Virus record (IMG/VR): IMGVR_UViG_3300009506_000160
Coordinates: 1 to 27,081 of that record
Reading direction: 5' to 3' (one strand)
DNA length: 27,081 nucleotides
From: a virus
Part shown: piece by piece, positions 1 to 6,751 of the stretch
How the letters are laid out: each line of letters starts with the position of its first letter
Numbering within the stretch: position 1 is the first letter of the stretch
Translations under genes and position numbers: made by a program
Notes under the pieces: generated by a model
What the model was told of the DNA's origin: nothing
What the model saw: only the letters and a program-made list of their open reading frames with translations
Database searches by the model: none

Positions 1-13
1 ATTTCTTAATCAT
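1..13 (-). CDS. Start of a further leftward gene, cut by the window edge
   Basis: On the minus strand an ATG at 13 follows the stop of the preceding mini-ORF directly, with a GGTGGG ribosome-binding-like stretch upstream. Only four codons (M-I-K-K) remain in the window, so no function can be given. It suggests that the leftward virion operon continues beyond position 1. Confidence 0.25.
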
Positions 14-70
14 TTAATTTCCCACCTCATACCAATCGGAACCGTCACAGCACAGTGTCCAATATTTCAT
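14..70 (-). CDS. 18-aa mini-ORF, or detached C-terminal tail of the lipoprotein gene
   Basis: The ORF starts at the ATG at 70, one base after the stop of the lipoprotein gene, and encodes an 18-residue peptide rich in Trp and Cys with a C-D-G-S-D-W-Y-E-V stretch. Short peptides or tail-protein C-termini with a W..CDGS.W.V pattern are familiar in phage virion operons, so it could be a real mini-gene or a remnant of the upstream gene separated by a stop. There is no clear ribosome binding site of its own; translation would rely on coupling across the adjacent stop and start. Coding status is uncertain. Confidence 0.25.
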   Translation of the reverse strand: MKYWTLCCDGSDWYEVGN

Positions 71-71
71 A

Positions 72-1022
72 TTACGGAGACACCTCATAATATGGAGTGA
101 AATCAAACTTGGTAACATCAGCACTTATTGCCCAACCAATATATTGTATACAGTCACCAGTGCTGGAAGGGGCTGTTTGGGTAGCTGTTCCATCTGCTTC
201 ACCAAGATAAACTGTACCACCTTTTGTGCCCCAGTTATATCTTGAATCATCCCTCAATATCCCTTTTGTCATTATTGTAGCAGGGTTTCCATCTGTACAA
301 GCTGTAACTGATACCCCTCTTGCTGGAAACTCTCCGCTTCCAACTGTTGCATCGGCTTCGTGCCAAGGGTCAGAATCTGAAGCATGAAAATATACTACAT
401 CCCCTATGGCAAGATTTTCTCCACAGTTAAATCCTGTTATAACACGACCGCTGTATGCCTGATCTGAATCAGGAACAGCATCATCTTTAATTATTACCCC
501 AGCATCAGCATCCATGAAAATAAATGTTGTTAGAACTCCTGCTTTCATTACTTGAACATAGACATCACAATCTTCTGTTCCACTACCAGTATCTGTACAA
601 TCTGTATAGTAATAAAAATTGACATCTCCGTCTGTACAACTTGAATCTCTAAATGCTTCACCTGGCTGTGATGTTCTTCCAAGAGCAAAAGAGTCTATCA
701 TTTCCCAAGCCCCTGTCCCTACAGCATCAGGCTCTATGGGATCAACACCAGCAATATAACTCCCTTCAGCATCTGTGTTGCTTGAGTTATATCTATAAAA
801 ATAAAGCACTTTTGCATCAGTGATGACTATACACAAATCACCATCCACCATTGTAGTGATGTTATCAACAGATTTGGTTCCACCAGTGAGGCTGTCTCTG
901 CCAAACATCTGGGTAGCTGTGGCTGACTCCTCAAACATTTTTGTGTAGTCTACTGGCTTTTTCTTCATACCAGCACAGCCAAACAAGAATAGAAATGATA
1001 ATATAATTGTTAATTTTTTCAT
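72..1022 (-). CDS. Lipoprotein with phage fibre/decoration-type sequence
   Basis: The chosen ATG at 1022 has a GAGGGAGAT ribosome binding site just upstream; an in-frame extension to 1100 would run into the peptidase gene and lacks a site. The 316-aa product begins MKKLTIILSFLFLFGCAG: a charged start, hydrophobic core and LFGC lipobox, predicting signal peptidase II cleavage and lipidation at Cys16. The rest resembles repetitive phage virion proteins. Early parts read L-T-G-G-T-K-S followed by a D-G-D-L-C-I-V strand and a P-D-A-V-G-T-G-A-W motif. A C-terminal part has G-D-V-V-Y, A-R-G-V, a G-G-T-V-Y-L-G turn and Y-I-G-W-A-I. Many cysteines suggest an oxidising environment. It may be a host-surface lipoprotein displaying a fibre-like fold, or a lysis or exclusion lipoprotein. 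Lipobox and folds are seen; the role is inference. Confidence 0.7.
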   Translation of the reverse strand: MKKLTIILSFLFLFGCAGMKKKPVDYTKMFEESATATQMFGRDSLTGGTKSVDNITTMVDGDLCIVITDAKVLYFYRYNSSNTDAEGSYIAGVDPIEPDAVGTGAWEMIDSFALGRTSQPGEAFRDSSCTDGDVNFYYYTDCTDTGSGTEDCDVYVQVMKAGVLTTFIFMDADAGVIIKDDAVPDSDQAYSGRVITGFNCGENLAIGDVVYFHASDSDPWHEADATVGSGEFPARGVSVTACTDGNPATIMTKGILRDDSRYNWGTKGGTVYLGEADGTATQTAPSSTGDCIQYIGWAISADVTKFDFTPYYEVSP

Positions 1023-1029
1023 ATCTCCC

Positions 1030-1455
1030 TCACATAACAAAAAGATAGGCATCAAAATAGCTTGGGTCTGGCTTAGATATATTATCTGACATAGGGTCAA
1101 TAATGACTATTCCTTTATCAGATGTCATAGCAGTACACATTGTATGAGAAGTCCTATTAAGTATATCTCCCCTTATTCCATTTATCCACCCAACTGCCCA
1201 AGTCCTCCCATCATTAAATGGATCAAATGATCTTTCCATTTGAATTCCCCAAACAAGATACCAAGCAAACTTCTCACAGTCAGCAATATTGTCTCTGTAC
1301 TGCATATCTTTCACAGAATGTCTTTTTATTGCATCTATAAGCTCAGATTCAGATGGAAGTGAAAACTCTGGGCTCATAAGAATGCCATAATGGTTTTCAA
1401 GATTATTGTAAATTTTTTGATATTCTTGCCTTATATAAGACGCTGTTTTTATCAT
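1030..1455 (-). CDS. Papain-like cysteine peptidase, MOA-related phage family
   Basis: The 141-aa protein has a D-C-E-K-F-A motif around Cys60, a S-H-T-M-C-T segment giving His104, and I-I-D-P giving Asp120. The order Cys-His-Asp matches papain-like enzymes. The layout (N-terminal helix, D-C-[DE]-x-F-A, His strand, then VIIDP) resembles small phage proteins often annotated as MOA (Marasmius agglutinin C-terminal) related cysteine proteinases; this is recalled family knowledge, not a search. It sits at the end of the virion operon between small genes, where lysis or cell-surface functions are common. It ends 7 nt before the lipoprotein start and overlaps the upstream 60-aa gene by 4 nt. Peptidase activity is inferred from the residues; it could also be an inactive binding domain. 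Confidence 0.6.
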   Translation of the reverse strand: MIKTASYIRQEYQKIYNNLENHYGILMSPEFSLPSESELIDAIKRHSVKDMQYRDNIADCEKFAWYLVWGIQMERSFDPFNDGRTWAVGWINGIRGDILNRTSHTMCTAMTSDKGIVIIDPMSDNISKPDPSYFDAYLFVM

Positions 1456-1634
1456 TTCATGACTACCATCGCAATAAAAAGACCTTGGTCAACTCTTAAA
1501 TGAAAATTACCGTCAATATTGTGCTTTTCAACTACTTTTACGATATCAGAAAGAAGCTCTGACCACTTCATATTCTTATCTTCCATTCCTTCTGAGTGGA
1601 CACAATTATTTTCAGTACATTTCTCATTATTCAT
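1452..1634 (-). CDS. Small hypothetical protein (60 aa)
   Basis: The gene overlaps the Fis-type HTH gene by 8 nt and the peptidase gene by 4 nt, so coupled translation is likely. The N-terminus holds two cysteines (K-C-T-E-N-N-C); the rest is a short helix (S-E-L-L-S-D-I-V-K-V-V-E-K) followed by two short strands ending F-I-A-M-V-V-M-K. No family is recognised. A later in-frame ATG (M22, reading M-K-W-S-E-L-L), with a GGAAG stretch upstream, is a possible alternative start. Position in the operon and tight overlaps support it as real, but function is unknown. Confidence 0.5.
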   Translation of the reverse strand: MNNEKCTENNCVHSEGMEDKNMKWSELLSDIVKVVEKHNIDGNFHLRVDQGLFIAMVVMK

Positions 1635-1935
1635 TGCTCAATAAATATTTTTTCCTAAACTCACTCAACGTCTGTCTTGGTATCTTAAGAAGGTCGGCAG
1701 CCTTACTGAGATTCCCATGGCTCTGCTGAATAGCATATGCATATACTGCTTTTATAAAATTCTGAACTCCTCCATATTGCCTTATCATGGCAATTATATT
1801 GTCAAACTCATTGCCAGCTTGGACAGTGATATTCTGGATATAGATAGCCTTCCCTTTTGTGGCATCTATATTCTGTAAGACCTTGACATCAAGCCCGTAT
1901 TCTTCTAAATCTGTATATTCTTTTGGAGAGCTCAT
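1627..1935 (-). CDS. Fis-type helix-turn-helix protein
   Basis: The 102-aa protein ends in a helix-turn-helix, residues about 72-97 (H-G-N-L-S-K-A-A-D-L-L-K-I-P-R-Q-T-L-S-E-F-R-K-K-Y). The pattern 'G-N-x-x-x-A-A-x-x-L-x-I-x-R-x-T-L' is characteristic of the Fis/NtrC C-terminal HTH (Pfam HTH_8). The N-terminal 70 residues contain strands and helices with no recognised domain. The start ATG overlaps the stop of the upstream membrane-protein gene by one base (TAATG). A DNA-binding protein late in a virion operon may be a late regulator or simply travel with the operon. HTH assignment is firm; its target is unknown. Confidence 0.7.
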   Translation of the reverse strand: MSSPKEYTDLEEYGLDVKVLQNIDATKGKAIYIQNITVQAGNEFDNIIAMIRQYGGVQNFIKAVYAYAIQQSHGNLSKAADLLKIPRQTLSEFRKKYLLSNE

Positions 1936-2294
1936 TAGTTAATTTTAAGTATATCATTTATTTCTTGTTGAGTCAGCCCGTCTTTTGTCATTGAATAGCG
2001 GGCAAAGTTTGTCAGGGATTCTATAGCCTTGCCATGTGTGGCAAGGCAAACTCTGGCATTACATTCAATCCTAAGTTGGTCACACTCAGCCCTTCTTATA
2101 AATAAGGGCGGTGCATTGCCACCATTTCCTCTTAGTATGTCCTGATTATGCATTATCTCTTTGACAGATTGCTTTAAGCTTTTTATATCATTTCTAAAAG
2201 TAGCAATTGTTATTCCAGCACCAAATCCGCCACTGAAAAGGCCAATAACAATAGTGAGAATAACATGGGCAATCTGATGCGTTTCTGTTGCCAT
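1935..2294 (-). CDS. Single-TM protein, holin or spanin candidate
   Basis: The 119-aa protein has one strong membrane segment at about residues 7-32 (A-H-V-I-L-T-I-V-I-G-L-F-S-G-G-F-G-A-G-I-T-I-A), glycine-rich towards its end. A helical stretch with K-S-L-K-Q-S-V-K-E-I follows, then a C-terminal domain with cysteines in R-R-A-E-C-D-Q-L-R-I-E-C-N-A-R-V-C. A short N-terminus, one TM and a coiled or charged tail is seen in small phage membrane proteins near lysis genes, including some holins and i-spanins, but no diagnostic motif separates these. The AAGGGGATTTAT site supports the ATG at 2294. The adjacent cysteine peptidase and lipoprotein make a lysis or envelope cluster plausible (inference). 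Confidence 0.55.
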   Translation of the reverse strand: MATETHQIAHVILTIVIGLFSGGFGAGITIATFRNDIKSLKQSVKEIMHNQDILRGNGGNAPPLFIRRAECDQLRIECNARVCLATHGKAIESLTNFARYSMTKDGLTQQEINDILKIN

Positions 2295-2307
2295 ATAAAT
2301 CCCCTTA

Positions 2308-2673
2308 CTATCTTATATAAAGATAAATTGTGCCAGCATGGCTTGAGCCAGCATTAGCAACTTTAAAGGTTAGCTTGTCATTCGCAACTATACCAAGGCT
2401 TGCTGCTCCAACCTGCTCAGTAGAAGCAGCCTTACGGTTAGCACCTCCACCCATCAATATATCAGTAGAGTCTTGATCGCTTACAGTTACATCATAGCTT
2501 GCTGATGGGGCTGCAGCACTGGCACCTGGTATTGTTACAAGTCGCTCAACAGCTCCATTATAGCCATAAGTTGTAGTTGCCTGTACACCACCAGATGATG
2601 ACGAAGCAGTGGCCCATGTAGCAGTTATCTTCTTAACTGAGCCAAATCTTTCTTCAAGCAATGTCATAGTCAT
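2308..2673 (-). CDS. Small beta-rich virion protein
   Basis: The 121-aa product is rich in Ala, Ser, Thr and Gly with alternating hydrophobic residues. It contains S-A-S-Y-D-V-T-V-S-D-Q-D-S-T-D-I-L and ends N-A-G-S-S-H-A-G-T-I-Y-L-Y-I-R. This 'YDv.l.D.dg.D' plus 'nAg....G.i.lyi' pattern is familiar in small phage structural proteins of unknown position in the virion. The start at 2673 has GGGAGG seven bases upstream. The position among capsid and decoration genes supports a virion role; the exact role is not determined. Confidence 0.55.
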   Translation of the reverse strand: MTMTLLEERFGSVKKITATWATASSSSGGVQATTTYGYNGAVERLVTIPGASAAAPSASYDVTVSDQDSTDILMGGGANRKAASTEQVGAASLGIVANDKLTFKVANAGSSHAGTIYLYIR

Positions 2674-2703
2674 TTTAGCCTCCCAGCCCCTTATTAAATA
2701 ATG

Positions 2704-2916
2704 TTATTTCTTTCTTCTTGCTACCTTTTTCTTAGGTTTTGGTTTAGGGGTTATTTCCTCTTTAAACTTATTAGCAAAAGCTACTATCCCGTCCAGCCTT
2801 CTCAATACTTCAGCAAACCTCTTTTCTGGCTGATGGCCAGCATCATGAAGCTCAGAATCATCTCTGATTTTATCAGCTACAGCATAGAGTATTTTAGCAT
2901 TAGGTGTTAATTCCAT
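2704..2916 (-). CDS. Small protein with Lys/Arg-rich tail (70 aa)
   Basis: An amphipathic helical N-terminus (A-K-I-L-Y-A-V-A-D-K-I-R) and a second helix (R-F-A-E-V-L-R-R-L-D-G-I-V-A-F-A-N-K-F-K) are followed by a basic tail P-K-P-K-P-K-K-K-V-A-R-R-K-K. The start overlaps the last base of the acyltransferase gene. No family is recognised. A similar Lys/Arg tail ends the 67-aa protein at 5077-5280, so such tails recur in this operon, perhaps for nucleic-acid or virion contacts (inference). Confidence 0.5.
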   Translation of the reverse strand: MELTPNAKILYAVADKIRDDSELHDAGHQPEKRFAEVLRRLDGIVAFANKFKEEITPKPKPKKKVARRKK

Positions 2917-3311
2917 TATTCAACCTCCCCTATTTTTTTAGCAGGATTTCCTCCCCATATTTCACAAGAAGGCACATCCTTAGTTACAATTGCTCCAGCT
3001 GCAATAACAGAGTAGTCACCTATATTTTTACAAGTGTGCATTATCTGAGCATTTACCCCAATAAATACATAATCTCCTATTACAAGTGGAATTTCATCTT
3101 TTACTGGTGCCTTAAATATCCATTTCTTTTTATTAAACTGGTGAGTATGAGTATGGATATAAACTCCTGAACTTATTACTGGTTCATCTCCTATTATCAC
3201 CTTACTACCAGTTACATCTATGAATGGCCAAGGCTCTCGACCTTTATGAGAAACATTACCTTTCCATATTATATTGTCTTGGTTGCCGATATACCTCACT
3301 TTCGCAGACAT
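2916..3311 (-). CDS. Hexapeptide-repeat (left-handed beta-helix) acyltransferase
   Basis: The 131-aa protein shows imperfect hexapeptide repeats: V-I-I-G-D-E-P-V-I-S-S-G-V-Y-I-H-T-H-T-H, V-I-G-D-Y-V-F-I-G-V-N-A-Q-I, and I-G-D-Y-S-V-I-A-A-G-A-I-V-T-K-D-V-P. It ends in the classic G-N-P-A-K-K-I-G. This is the WbbJ/maltose-acetyltransferase type fold, which transfers acetyl or other acyl groups to sugars; the T-H-T-H histidines sit where catalytic His is usual. It is shorter than most stand-alone enzymes (about 180-200 aa) but has the full C-terminal signature. An AAGGAGG site supports the start, and it overlaps the glycosyltransferase gene by 16 nt. The pair suggests sugar modification of virion or host surface (inference). 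Confidence 0.82.
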   Translation of the reverse strand: MSAKVRYIGNQDNIIWKGNVSHKGREPWPFIDVTGSKVIIGDEPVISSGVYIHTHTHQFNKKKWIFKAPVKDEIPLVIGDYVFIGVNAQIMHTCKNIGDYSVIAAGAIVTKDVPSCEIWGGNPAKKIGEVE

Positions 3312-4063
3312 AAATCCTCCTTTTTCTCAAACGCCCCAGTTGGGTCAACAAATCTGAGATCAAGGGTCTTTATCTCCTCTTCAGCCATATCAGCAAAGTC
3401 GGCAAACCTATCTGAGTATGTGCTATCAATAGCAAAAGTACTTAGATGTCTAACGTCTATTGTTGTATCAACCCAGACATCTACTCCAGCGTCAATTTTA
3501 AGTGCCCAACAGAATCTCGTATCCATACAGGCTACTCTCGCCATATTATTCCTCTGAAAAGTTTCCTTGAACCAAGGCTCAGGTATTGCTAATAGAGCAT
3601 CTACTGGGAACATTATGACACCAGAGCCTATCATATCAATCTTCTGTAGGTCACCGTCAGCTGGGTCTATTGGGTCTGCCTCTTCAAAGCCATCCTTAAA
3701 CCTCCAAGCCATGTGTTGAAAAGGCTTCATCTTCTGCCTTGGAATATGCCCTCTTGTTGGGACTAAGGCAGATATAACGTCGCAACCATCCTCTTCAACT
3801 CTTTTAATAAGCCTTGGTATCATATCAATTGGATGTATCTGGTCAGCACCAATTATTAATATATGCGATGCCTCAAATTCTATTGCTTGCTGGCATATAT
3901 GAATATGCCTTCTAGCTGGGCACCAACCTCTACCTTGAAAAACCTGTGAGTTAGCTGGCCTTTCGAGATTAGCCAAGTTTTGAGCAAACGGAGTCCAAAT
4001 AAATGGACTATCCCATGGCCACCCGATGGCCAGCTTCTCAACAATTCTTCTAACTTTAACCAT
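3296..4063 (-). CDS. GT-A-like glycosyltransferase
   Basis: The 255-aa protein looks like a compact GT-A fold. A helix carrying Q-Q-A-I-E-F-E precedes S-H-I-L-I-I-G-A-D-Q-I-H-P, where the usual D-x-D is G-A-D-Q-I-H, as in many phage glycosyltransferases. A later acceptor-side region reads M-I-G-S-G-V-I-M-F-P, then D-T-R-F-C-W-A-L-K, and a C-terminal V-R-H-L-S supplies a possible metal-ligand His. The N-terminal R-G-W-C-P-A-R segment is in the region where nucleotide-sugar contacts are expected. It is followed directly by the acyltransferase and preceded by a beta-helix virion protein, so decoration of virion glycans is plausible. Fold assignment is fairly firm; donor and acceptor are unknown. 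Confidence 0.7.
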   Translation of the reverse strand: MVKVRRIVEKLAIGWPWDSPFIWTPFAQNLANLERPANSQVFQGRGWCPARRHIHICQQAIEFEASHILIIGADQIHPIDMIPRLIKRVEEDGCDVISALVPTRGHIPRQKMKPFQHMAWRFKDGFEEADPIDPADGDLQKIDMIGSGVIMFPVDALLAIPEPWFKETFQRNNMARVACMDTRFCWALKIDAGVDVWVDTTIDVRHLSTFAIDSTYSDRFADFADMAEEEIKTLDLRFVDPTGAFEKKEDLCLRK

Positions 4064-4086
4064 TTTAGCCCCTTTTTAATTAAATG

Positions 4087-5037
4087 TTACGGAGCAAGCG
4101 TAGCAGTCGGATACTGATAACCAACCGTAGCTGCACCTGCTGCTTGGACATCAACAATCATCAAGCTACCCCAGTCATACAAATCTCCAACGGTAGTGGC
4201 CAGAGTGTATGTTCGGAGTTTCTCAACAATACCTGTCGATGCAGAGTTAAAGTCAATGACAAGACCGTTTGCCGCAACAGGCATAATCCGTACATTTCGG
4301 ATTCGCAAGTTTTCCATCTTAACAGCATTCTGATAGAAAACTGGACCATCAATATCAGTTGCAGCAGTAAAAATACCGTCAAGCCCATCAATCAGCCAAT
4401 CATCGGAGCCACCTTCCCAAGTGATGATTGTATCAGGATTAGCAGCTGTTCCAACAATTGTGAGATCTTTCAATGTACCACGGTGAGCTGTAGCAGCAAC
4501 CGTAAAACATTCCAGATTCTTGGCACCCATTTCAATTTTACATTTCTCCATAGTAAAATCATGAGCTGATGCCCCAACATTTACCTGAACAGTATTACCA
4601 CCAGAGTTCGTACCAGCAGCAATATAAATGTTTTTGATCTTAACATTTGCAGCTGTAACATCAAAATTGTCATCGCCAGCTGTATGAGCATGGGTAAATG
4701 TTGGCCGATTTGTACCATTTCCAAGACCTACAATAGTCAAGCCAGCAATATTAATGGTAATAGTGGCTGTTGGTGCCTCAGAATGGCCAGGCATCAAGAA
4801 AATCATATCACCATTATTTGCTGTGCATTGTGCTACTGCTGAAGCGAGAGTTGTAAACGGTGCGTCGGGATTTCTGCCGAAAGATGAGGTGGTTCCACCA
4901 GTAGTTGTCTGGCCAGAATCCACATAAAAAATATTGCCCGTAGTAAGTGTCTCATTTACGACAGTAAATACTCCACCTGCTTGCTTACGGACAAAAAGAG
5001 GGGTTTTAATCTTAGTGTTATCTGCTATTGTTGCCAT
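4087..5037 (-). CDS. Right-handed beta-helix virion protein
   Basis: The 316-aa protein has an N-terminal stretch ending F-Y-V-D-S-G, then G-R-N-P-D-A-P-F-T-T-L-A-S-A-V-A-Q-C, the typical entry of pectate-lyase-like beta-helix proteins. Short repeating coils follow (I-T-I-N-I-A-G-L-T-I-V-G-L-G, V-K-I-K-N-I-Y-I-A-A-G, H-D-F-T-M-E-K-C-K-I, K-M-E-N-L-R-I-R-N-V-R-I). No signal peptide is present. The family occurs widely in phage head and spike proteins; a capsid-associated or spike role fits the position two genes downstream of a probable decoration protein. The start has AAGGAG six bases upstream. Depolymerase activity cannot be inferred, since no catalytic residues can be assigned by eye. Confidence 0.72.
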   Translation of the reverse strand: MATIADNTKIKTPLFVRKQAGGVFTVVNETLTTGNIFYVDSGQTTTGGTTSSFGRNPDAPFTTLASAVAQCTANNGDMIFLMPGHSEAPTATITINIAGLTIVGLGNGTNRPTFTHAHTAGDDNFDVTAANVKIKNIYIAAGTNSGGNTVQVNVGASAHDFTMEKCKIEMGAKNLECFTVAATAHRGTLKDLTIVGTAANPDTIITWEGGSDDWLIDGLDGIFTAATDIDGPVFYQNAVKMENLRIRNVRIMPVAANGLVIDFNSASTGIVEKLRTYTLATTVGDLYDWGSLMIVDVQAAGAATVGYQYPTATLAP

Positions 5038-5076
5038 TTTGTTCTCCTTCGATGGGTTCCAACCATCTGTAAGGTA

Positions 5077-5280
5077 TTATTTTTTTCTTTTTGGCCTCCT
5101 TACCATTTTATCTTTTGGTGCCTCAGAGACCGCCTTAACTTCCTCTTTCACCTCCTTTTCTTTTTTAGTTATATCTACAGCTGTGCCAAGGCTTATTAGC
5201 CTTTCAGCAGCTCTTGGCATAAGATTTAATGTACTTCCTTCCCTATGCCCCATCCACTCACGCTTAAGCCTTATTTCCAT
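5077..5280 (-). CDS. Small head-region protein with basic tail (67 aa)
   Basis: The product reads M-E-I-R-L-K-R-E-W-M-G-H-R-E-G-S, then L-M-P-R-A-A-E-R-L-I-S-L-G-T-A-V-D-I, then a Lys/Glu-rich linker and tail R-R-P-K-R-K-K. The pattern 'v.l...w.G...G........A..Li..G.A' is common in small phage proteins encoded near capsid genes; their function is generally unknown. AGGAGGGTGTT precedes the ATG. Confidence 0.6.
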   Translation of the reverse strand: MEIRLKREWMGHREGSTLNLMPRAAERLISLGTAVDITKKEKEVKEEVKAVSEAPKDKMVRRPKRKK

Positions 5281-5291
5281 AACACCCTCCT

Positions 5292-6167
5292 TTATAGATC
5301 GTATCCAAAAATTGCTCTTTTATTGAATTTTGCTATTGCCTCTTTCTGAATATCCTCCGTAGAATCGACAAGGTGGTGATATGTAACATAAGGCTTGTAC
5401 AAAGGCTTACCGCCTGTAAAATGGACATAAGTTGGATCTCCATAAGCATAAGCCCACTCAATCCATTTCTTATGAACTCTTGAAACTACAAATTGCGGCT
5501 GTTCTCTCAAGACATTATCTCTAACAAACCATTTATTTATAAGTGTCTCAATATAAATTTGCCTATCTGAAATACCCCACTCATCACTTGGGCCAACTTT
5601 CTTTTCATACTCAGTGCAAGCCCTTTTAAGAATAACAGGTATCTCTTCACCAAGATGTTCAGTCTTGTTAACCTCTTCCCTCACAACTTTATAGCACTCC
5701 ATTCCTTGTTCAAGACTATGTGTATAAAAATATCCTCCATATAATCCATGAACATATGGTCTTGTCTCAATGCCACACTTACTCGGTCTTTGAAGTTTGC
5801 TCTGGAGTTTCATAAGTGCAAATAAGCCTAATAAATTAGATGGTCTTACAACCACTTTCCAGCATTGCTGACAAGCACTTGGAACAAATGCTTGACCTGC
5901 TGGCATAGACCTGCTAAATAAATCAAAAATCACTGTGTGCCATCTATGGCAGTCAAGGAACGCATCGTGCACTATATGATGCCAAGGAGTCTCCCAACCC
6001 ATAGATGGAGTAGTCACACATATTTTACCGTCTTCATCACGGAGCCTGTATCCTCCATTGATAAGGAGTGGCTTAAAATTCTCAACAATATCATCGTCAG
6101 ACACATTTTGATAATAACTACCGCTAAAATCCTCCGTTTTACCTTCGTTCTCAACAACTCTTAACAT
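5292..6167 (-). CDS. Cys/Trp/His-rich protein of unknown function (291 aa)
   Basis: No family with known function is recognised. Visible features are H-H-I-V-H-D-A-F-L-D-C-H-R-W-H, then A-C-Q-Q-C-W-K-V-V-V-R-P (a CxxC), then K-C-G-I-E-T-R-P and a G-L-Y-G-G-Y-F-Y-T-H run with M-E-C-Y downstream. The C-terminal half is helical and charged. The clustered Cys and His could bind zinc or an iron-sulfur cluster (inference). The upstream sequence AGGGGCTAAAAATG is nearly the same as that of the glycosyltransferase gene (AGGGGCTAAAATG), so the two share a translation-start cassette. It lies between the probable decoration protein and a beta-helix protein and may act in virion modification. Confidence 0.5.
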   Translation of the reverse strand: MLRVVENEGKTEDFSGSYYQNVSDDDIVENFKPLLINGGYRLRDEDGKICVTTPSMGWETPWHHIVHDAFLDCHRWHTVIFDLFSRSMPAGQAFVPSACQQCWKVVVRPSNLLGLFALMKLQSKLQRPSKCGIETRPYVHGLYGGYFYTHSLEQGMECYKVVREEVNKTEHLGEEIPVILKRACTEYEKKVGPSDEWGISDRQIYIETLINKWFVRDNVLREQPQFVVSRVHKKWIEWAYAYGDPTYVHFTGGKPLYKPYVTYHHLVDSTEDIQKEAIAKFNKRAIFGYDL

Positions 6168-6228
6168 TTTTAGCCCCTTTGCAATATGGTGGCCTCATAA
6201 GAGGCCACCAAGGTTATACGGTTAAAAA

Positions 6229-6717
6229 TTAAGCTTTCACATTAATTACCATCGGGTCTGAAGCATATCTGGCATCATGCAGAATAGCAGTTACCTGCAT
6301 AAAAGCACCTGCGGAAATACCAGTTATTGCCAGGCATATGTAATCATGTGAACTCGTGAACTGCTTCGCATCGTACTCAAGAACATAGCAAGCACCATTA
6401 ACAGATGTAGCAACAGCTTTACTTGACGTAGCTGCTGTACGGGTCAGAACTGCTGTGCTTGTCGATGCAACATTTGTCCAGTAATGAGTAAGAGTCAAAG
6501 CGGAAGAAGCAACAGAGCTACCAGACTTATTAATAGCAGTATAAGCTGCGATTGAAGTTGTAGCTTCTGTCATAGCCCCAGCATTAACAATAAATGTAAT
6601 CTTGTTAAACCCTTTCATGCCAAGGAACGTCGCATTTGACTTACTCAAAGACGAACCGCTGGCATCTACTGGAGCCAGATAATTCACAACCTGATAATTC
6701 TGGGTGATTGTTTGCAT
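6229..6717 (-). CDS. Probable capsid decoration or stabilisation protein
   Basis: The 162-aa product is Ala/Ser/Thr-rich with long beta stretches and no signal peptide. It contains N-Y-L-A-P-V-D-A-S-G near the start, F-L-G-M-K-G-F-N-K-I-T-F-I-V-N-A-G-A-M, then an H-Y-W-T-N segment and a C-terminal S-A-G-A-F-M-Q-V-T-A-I-L-H-D. Proteins with 'L.P.D......f..mK.y.kv.f.i..Ga' directly downstream of the capsid gene are common in phages and assumed to be head-associated. AGGAGGTTAAT precedes the ATG. The gene lies 34 nt after the major capsid protein. The exact role is inference. Confidence 0.6.
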   Translation of the reverse strand: MQTITQNYQVVNYLAPVDASGSSLSKSNATFLGMKGFNKITFIVNAGAMTEATTSIAAYTAINKSGSSVASSALTLTHYWTNVASTSTAVLTRTAATSSKAVATSVNGACYVLEYDAKQFTSSHDYICLAITGISAGAFMQVTAILHDARYASDPMVINVKA

Positions 6718-6751
6718 ATTAACCTCCTATGCAATTAATGATTAACACTTA

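Noticed and set aside
4084-4569. 161-aa plus-strand ORF opposite the beta-helix gene
   Set aside because: Antisense shadow of a well-supported gene, Ser/Cys-rich low-complexity translation, no ribosome binding site.
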